Source of the DNA: Candidatus Omnitrophota bacterium
Lineage (GTDB): Bacteria > Hinthialibacterota > Hinthialibacteria > OLB16
DNA: 64,000 nt
NCBI GenBank assembly: GCA_020632575.1
Contig: JACKFH010000008.1
Location: 154,974-218,973 of the forward strand
Direction: 5' to 3'
Under the pieces are notes generated by a model. It was not told where the DNA came from. It did no database searches and worked only from the letters and a program-made list of their open reading frames with translations. Made by a program: the position numbers and the translations under genes. Shown here one piece after another: positions 59,580 to 64,000 of this stretch. The first letter of the stretch is position 1, and each line of letters starts with the position of its first letter.

Positions 59580-60923
59580 CTAACTCCCCGAAAAAATCTT
59601 TTTCAAGCCTTTTTCCATCCCGTGTTTTCCCACCACCAGGACAGTGTCGCCCGACTCCAAGACATCCATCGCGCTGGGGACTCGAACCTTGTCCTCGCGT
59701 TGAAGAGCCACCACCACCCAGTTCGGCGCCAACGGGACGTCCTTCAGTGGACTCCCAACCACCTCGGAAGTTTCACTGACCAGCACACGATAGACATCGA
59801 TAATTCCCTCCGCAAGAGAAGCCATCCACTTGAGCGGGCTGGTGTCGATGACATTCAGGATCTCCTTGACCGCGGTTTGACGGGGGCTGAAGGCGCGGTT
59901 GATGCCGACATGCTCGAAGAGGTGAATATAGTTGGAGCGTTGGACAACCGCGATGACCTCTGGAATTCCCCGGCTCTTGGCGAGAGCGCAACCCAGAATG
60001 TTGTGTTCATCGTCATCCACCATCGATACAAAGGAGTCCGCGTCGGCGAGGTGCTCTTCCTCGAACACCGGGATCTCGGTCGGATCCGCCTGAATCACCG
60101 TGACCCAGTCCAGTTTTTGGGCCAGTTCCTCAGCCCTCGCCCGATCGGATTCGAACAGGCGGACCGAGAAATTCCGGTCGAGGAGATTCCGGCAAAGCCA
60201 AACCGCCATCGACACCCCGCCCATGATGACGATCTTCTTACGACTCAGTTCTTTCCGGCTACGGAAGATCTTACGCGTGTCCTGGAAAACCTGGGAGTTA
60301 CCCACCAGGATGATCGTGTCTTCCGGTTCGATGATGGTGGTCGCTTTGGGGATGAAGGCCTGGCCGGATCGGGTGATGGCCGCCAGTCGCGAACCGGAGG
60401 GGAGCGCCAAGTCGATCAGTGATTTTCCCACCGCCTTGGAGGCCGGGTCGACTGGAAACTCCTGCATCTCGATACGCCCCTGCGCGAAGTTTTCGATGGC
60501 CAGGGCGCCCGGATTGCGGAGGGTTCTCGCGATTTCGAGGGCGGCCGAGTACTCCGGACAAATGACCTGGTCGATTCCCAGGTGGTGCATGTAATCGATG
60601 CCGCGTTGATCGAAATAGGCGCGGTGATGAACTCGGGCGATCGACTTCTCGACTCCCACTCCCTTGGCGATGGTCGCGGAAAGCAGGTTGACCTCATCGC
60701 TGCTAGTCGCCGCCAAGAGCAGATCGGCCCTCGAGGCCCCAGCTTCGATAAGCACCGAGGCGTCGGCGCAATTGCCGGTGAGCGTCCGAACATCGAGCGT
60801 GTCTTCGATCTTTCTCAGCCTGAGGGCCTTTTGATCGATGACCGTGATGTTATGCCCCTGTTGGGCGAGGACCTCGGCGGCGTGCCCTCCGACTTCGCCA
60901 CATCCGCAAATGACTATATCCAT
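59580..60923 (-). CDS. trkA: Trk potassium uptake regulator TrkA
   Basis: 447 residues, cytosolic, two tandem RCK units. The first Rossmann motif is VICGCGEVGGHAAEVLAQ with VIDQ; the second is altered (VIMGGVSMAVWLCRNLL), so it may bind NAD less well. Each is followed by a TrkA-C domain (residues about 135-220 and 365-447). It gates TrkH, encoded next. The ATG at 60923 is preferred to the TTG at 60935 because AAGGA lies between them. Confidence 0.94.
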   Translation of the reverse strand: MDIVICGCGEVGGHAAEVLAQQGHNITVIDQKALRLRKIEDTLDVRTLTGNCADASVLIEAGASRADLLLAATSSDEVNLLSATIAKGVGVEKSIARVHHRAYFDQRGIDYMHHLGIDQVICPEYSAALEIARTLRNPGALAIENFAQGRIEMQEFPVDPASKAVGKSLIDLALPSGSRLAAITRSGQAFIPKATTIIEPEDTIILVGNSQVFQDTRKIFRSRKELSRKKIVIMGGVSMAVWLCRNLLDRNFSVRLFESDRARAEELAQKLDWVTVIQADPTEIPVFEEEHLADADSFVSMVDDDEHNILGCALAKSRGIPEVIAVVQRSNYIHLFEHVGINRAFSPRQTAVKEILNVIDTSPLKWMASLAEGIIDVYRVLVSETSEVVGSPLKDVPLAPNWVVVALQREDKVRVPSAMDVLESGDTVLVVGKHGMEKGLKKIFSGS

Positions 60924-61023
60924 GGATTCCTTCAATCAATCGGTTTTGGGACGAACCCTTCTGGAAATCGGCCAGGACTCGCCCATTCGATTGCTTCGAA
61001 AAAGATTTGAATCGAACAATACC

Positions 61024-61073
61024 GGGTCCCATCCGCGATCGTCATCATTCGACTCGACCAGCGGATGGGACCC
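61024..61073. terminator. Hairpin after sialate O-acetylesterase gene
   Basis: GGGTCCCATCCGC and its perfect inverse GCGGATGGGACCC (13 bp) with a 24-base loop, 15 bases past the stop at 61089. There is no T-run on the minus strand, so it may be Rho-assisted. Confidence 0.55.
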
Positions 61074-61088
61074 AAATTTTATTCATCC

Positions 61089-62639
61089 TCAGCGATTTTC
61101 GTCAGTCACTCCAGGCCAATCGTCCGTCCGGAATGGCGATGCCGGCAGCCCCGCTTTATTGAACAGGTTGGCGACCGGGTTGGTGTCCCAGGCGTAGCGG
61201 ACCGCGACCGGCTCTTTCACCTCATCGCTGCTGACCACCACCTTGTCACCCTCGATTTTGGCATTGGCCCAAACGAATTTCTTGTCGGCTCCGGCGATCG
61301 CGAAGCCCTTGATCTCACCGCCGGATTTGGCCATCAATCCGCCATCGACATGGTCGAAGGACAGGGTTGCTTTCCCACCCTCGATCTTCATGGATTTGAA
61401 CATGGGCCCGGAATAGGTCACATCTTTTCCATGGATCTGGGCGAATGCGTTAAGAGCCAACCGCTTGCCCACATCCTGCTTGTTGCGGGGGTGGATGTCG
61501 CCCGCTTCGCCGATGTCGATGATCACCGCCATGCCAGTATTGGGGAGGTCCAGAGTCATGGTCTGAGCCTCTCGCAACTCGGCCCAGTCATTGTCGCGGG
61601 GTTCCTCGAACACCTCGCGGAAGTTGGCGAGTTGGACAAAGTAGAAGGGGAAGTCCCCCTGCCCCCATTCACGCCGCCAGTCCTCGATCATCATCGGGAA
61701 AATGGTTCGGTACTGGTACGCCCGTGAGGCGTTCGACTCGCCTTGATACCAAATTGCGCCGCGAATTCCATAGGGAATCAAGGGGGCGATCATCCCATTG
61801 TAGAGGCCCGAGTAGCGATGCGGGTTCGCCCTCGGATCACGTGGAACCGAGGGAGCGCCGGAAACCGGCTTACCGGCCTCCTCCTCCTCGCCGCTTGTCT
61901 TCATCCATTCGTCGATCTGCTTCTTATAACCCTCGATTTCCTGCGGGTAATTCTCAATGATCTGATCCCAACGCTCGATAATGGGGACCGAGATTTCATT
62001 CGCCGCCAACGATTCCTTGGTGGTCCAAGACTCCGAGGGAGTCCCGCCCCAGGCCGATTGAATGAGACCCACCGGAACATCCAGTTCCTTGTGGAGTTCC
62101 CGACCGAAAAAATACCCCACCGCGGTGAAACCGGGAATCGATTGCGGCGAGCAAAGTTTCCACTCGCCGGTCGTGTCTTTCTGTGGGAGGCCGGCGATCG
62201 CCTTTTGAGCCTGGAAAAGACGGATCTTCGGGTAGTCCGCGTTTTTGATCTCGTTCTCCGCATCGTTGGACCGCTCGACCGGCCACTCCATGTTGGACTG
62301 GCCCGAGCAGACCCACACTTCGCCCACGAGGATGTCCTTTAGTTCAATGGTGTTCTTGCCGGAAACTTTCAGTGTCAGCGGACTTTCCGATTGGATCGGG
62401 TCCAAGGTCACTTTCCAATTTCCTTGATCGTCCGCTTTCGTCGACTTCTCCTGACCGGCGATGGATACCGTCACCTCCTCGCCCGGCGAGGCCCATCCCC
62501 AGATCGGGTTCTCTTGCCCGGTCTGAAGCACCATGTGACTTCCGATAATGGCCGGGAGTTTCACCTCGGCGAACGCACCGGGAATGGCCAGAATGGCGAT
62601 CAAACCGCATATCATCCAACTTCGTTGATGAACTCTCAT
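61089..62639 (-). CDS. Secreted sialate O-acetylesterase-like SGNH hydrolase, copy 1
   Basis: 516 residues, Sec signal (MICGLIAILAIPGAFA). The family layout is KLPAIIGSHMVLQ, then an Ig-like domain (VSIAGQEKSTKAD), VWVCSGQSNMEWPVE with nucleophile Ser, VGLIQSAWGGTPSESWT, AIWYQGESNASRAY, and ADKKFVWANAKIEGDKVVVSS. It removes O-acetyl groups from sialic acids or similar glycans. GGAGGA lies 8 bases before the ATG at 62639. It stands just after its paralog, in one orientation. Confidence 0.88.
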   Translation of the reverse strand: MRVHQRSWMICGLIAILAIPGAFAEVKLPAIIGSHMVLQTGQENPIWGWASPGEEVTVSIAGQEKSTKADDQGNWKVTLDPIQSESPLTLKVSGKNTIELKDILVGEVWVCSGQSNMEWPVERSNDAENEIKNADYPKIRLFQAQKAIAGLPQKDTTGEWKLCSPQSIPGFTAVGYFFGRELHKELDVPVGLIQSAWGGTPSESWTTKESLAANEISVPIIERWDQIIENYPQEIEGYKKQIDEWMKTSGEEEEAGKPVSGAPSVPRDPRANPHRYSGLYNGMIAPLIPYGIRGAIWYQGESNASRAYQYRTIFPMMIEDWRREWGQGDFPFYFVQLANFREVFEEPRDNDWAELREAQTMTLDLPNTGMAVIIDIGEAGDIHPRNKQDVGKRLALNAFAQIHGKDVTYSGPMFKSMKIEGGKATLSFDHVDGGLMAKSGGEIKGFAIAGADKKFVWANAKIEGDKVVVSSDEVKEPVAVRYAWDTNPVANLFNKAGLPASPFRTDDWPGVTDENR

Positions 62640-62785
62640 GAACAGTGTCCTCCACATTTTGTCTTTCAATCATTGAGACGCATGATAAATCCGCCCAGTT
62701 AAGACTGAAGGAAAAAGATAGCGCCAAATCGGGGACTCTTCTATGGGGGCGTTCGGACTGGACCGCGCGTGGGGTTGAATTTTCT

Positions 62786-64000
62786 CTAATTGGAGAGGCC
62801 GCGGATCACCTTGCTCCTGAGGGATCTGAGCAGGTTTCCAAATCTCGTCTCCGTTCTTCCCGGCCACTCATCGGTGCGGAACGGGGCGACTGGCAATCCA
62901 CTCGATCCCACAAGGTTACATCTGGGATGGTGATCCCAGGCGTATCGAACAGCGGCTGGATTGGGAACCTCGTTGGTATGGACCAGCACCTCGTCCCCCT
63001 CAATGCGGGCATCCGCGAAATAGAAGACACGATTTTCGCCCGCAACCGCGAAACCCCGCACCGGGCCGTTATTGGAAGTGCGAAGACGCGTCCCGACATC
63101 CTTGAAACCGATTCGGACTGTCGCTCCCTCGATCTCCATGGAGGCGAATTGGGGAGAATAAGCGGCGATCTCCTCTCGATAGACTTTCCTCCTTGCGAGG
63201 AGCGCCAAACGATGCGCGAACTCTCGCTTGTCTTTGGGATGCACGTTATCGGTTTCCCCCAAATCGATGGTGACCGCCATGGCGGTTTCCGGCAGGGTTT
63301 GTACCATCGCCTGCGCCTCCCGCAGCTCCGCCCAATCGCTCTCTCCGGGTTCATCGTCAGTCGGCCCCCAACTCGGGAGTTGAACATACAGAAACGGGAA
63401 ATTGCCCGAATTCCACTCCTCACGCCAACCCTCAATCATTGCCTTGAAAAGGTCTCGGTACTCAAAAGCCCGGTTCGCGTTGGATTCGCCCTGATACCAG
63501 ATGACTCCCCGAATCGAGAAGGGGATGAGGGGGGCGACCATCCCGTTGAAGAGACTTGCCGGTTTCCAATTATCGGGAAACGGTTCAATCGCGAAGGGGT
63601 TGAGAGCGAAACGGCGGCGTTGGCGGACCTCCGTCCAATTCTCCAGCGCCTCGAGTTGGGTCGGGATCCTTTGAAGCGTCTTCCTGGGGGTCCATGCCTC
63701 GGCGGGAGTCCCGCCCCAGCTGGTGAGAATCAGACCGACCGGAACTTTTTGGGTGCGCTGAATCTCTTTTCCGAACAGATACCCGATAGCGGAGAAATCC
63801 GCGGAGGATTCGGGGGAACAGACTTTCCATTGTCCATCCAATTGTTCGGATGGCTGATCGGCGACGCGTCTGCCAACCATAAAGAGTCGCAATCCAGGAA
63901 GATCGCTGGCCGTGATTTCCGAAGAGGCGCTGGCCGCTTCCCGGAGCGGATACTCCATATTCGATTGTCCCGCGCAGATCCACACCTCCCCGATCAATAT
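62786..64000 (-). CDS. Sialate O-acetylesterase-like SGNH hydrolase, copy 2, 5' end outside window
   Basis: About 404 residues visible. VWICAGQSNMEYPL with nucleophile Ser, LILTSWGGTPAEAWTP, VIWYQGESNANRAFEY and the C-terminal beta part match copy 1. The signal peptide and N-terminal domain are cut by the edge. It is a tandem paralog of copy 1, 146 bases apart, probably co-transcribed; the differing loops suggest other substrates. Confidence 0.88.
   Translation of the reverse strand: MLIGEVWICAGQSNMEYPLREAASASSEITASDLPGLRLFMVGRRVADQPSEQLDGQWKVCSPESSADFSAIGYLFGKEIQRTQKVPVGLILTSWGGTPAEAWTPRKTLQRIPTQLEALENWTEVRQRRRFALNPFAIEPFPDNWKPASLFNGMVAPLIPFSIRGVIWYQGESNANRAFEYRDLFKAMIEGWREEWNSGNFPFLYVQLPSWGPTDDEPGESDWAELREAQAMVQTLPETAMAVTIDLGETDNVHPKDKREFAHRLALLARRKVYREEIAAYSPQFASMEIEGATVRIGFKDVGTRLRTSNNGPVRGFAVAGENRVFYFADARIEGDEVLVHTNEVPNPAAVRYAWDHHPRCNLVGSSGLPVAPFRTDEWPGRTETRFGNLLRSLRSKVIRGLSN

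Overview
The window (about 56% GC by eye, densely coded on both strands) looks like a chromosome segment of a free-living, Gram-negative (diderm) bacterium. LpxA, a Kdo/heptose-kinase-like protein and a family 9 heptosyltransferase imply an LPS outer membrane. A planctomycete-type cytochrome c protein (PSCyt1/PSCyt2/PSD1), a Tat-exported sulfatase, sialidase-type and GH32/43-type propellers, paired sialate O-acetylesterases and ceramidase-like enzymes point to the Planctomycetota or one of the neighbouring or convergent candidate phyla (Hydrogenedentota, Sumerlaeota, Omnitrophota type). The exact phylum cannot be fixed from the sequence alone. No rRNA or tRNA gene, CRISPR array, prophage or replication origin was recognised.

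Layout. 1-7.3 kb: two overlapping paralogous small genes, a glycosidase-like propeller, DUF2905, lipB, an orphan HlyD-type adaptor, a lipoprotein with a GspG-like domain, and a sulfatase. 7.5-12.1 kb: a 1559-residue FG-GAP protein that resolves into three seven-bladed propellers. 12.2-24.2 kb: aldehyde dehydrogenase, pdxJ, the PSCyt/PSD1 protein, a rhombosortase next to a VIT/VWA protein carrying a GlyGly-CTERM-like tail, tatA/B-tatC, and a menC-like enolase. 24.2-27.4 kb: a sialidase-like protein, a ceramidase-like protein and a cluster of intergenic palindromic repeats. 27.4-30.6 kb: a decayed beta-helix gene split by a complete ISKra4-type insertion sequence with an 8-bp target duplication. 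30.6-34.3 kb: a frameshifted, active-site-degenerate DnaG-like gene, a beta-repeat protein and a large membrane protein. 34.4-42.2 kb: pilT, a sensor kinase, lpxA, lpd and a three-gene envelope operon. 42.3-50.1 kb: twin DUF1328 genes, DUF2254, a pseudopilin operon, rpiB-pgi and a heptosyltransferase. 50.5-64 kb: class II ribonucleotide reductase nrdJ with a promoter overlapped by two NrdR-like boxes, a Tat-exported ceramidase-like protein, alcohol dehydrogenase, esterase, trkA-trkH and two tandem sialate O-acetylesterases.

How the genes work together. Export is a theme. tatA/B and tatC would serve the Tat-signal sulfatase and ceramidase-like protein of this window. The rhombosortase would process the neighbouring GlyGly-CTERM-like protein. 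Many Sec-exported sugar- and ester-cleaving enzymes suggest growth on sulfated or acetylated glycans. Envelope synthesis (lpxA, LPS kinase, heptosyltransferase), type IV pili (pilT, pseudopilin), potassium uptake (trkAH) and core metabolism (lipB, lpd, pdxJ, rpiB, pgi, nrdJ) fill the rest. Intergenic spaces carry at least five families of palindromic or tandem repeats, several of them present in two or more copies.
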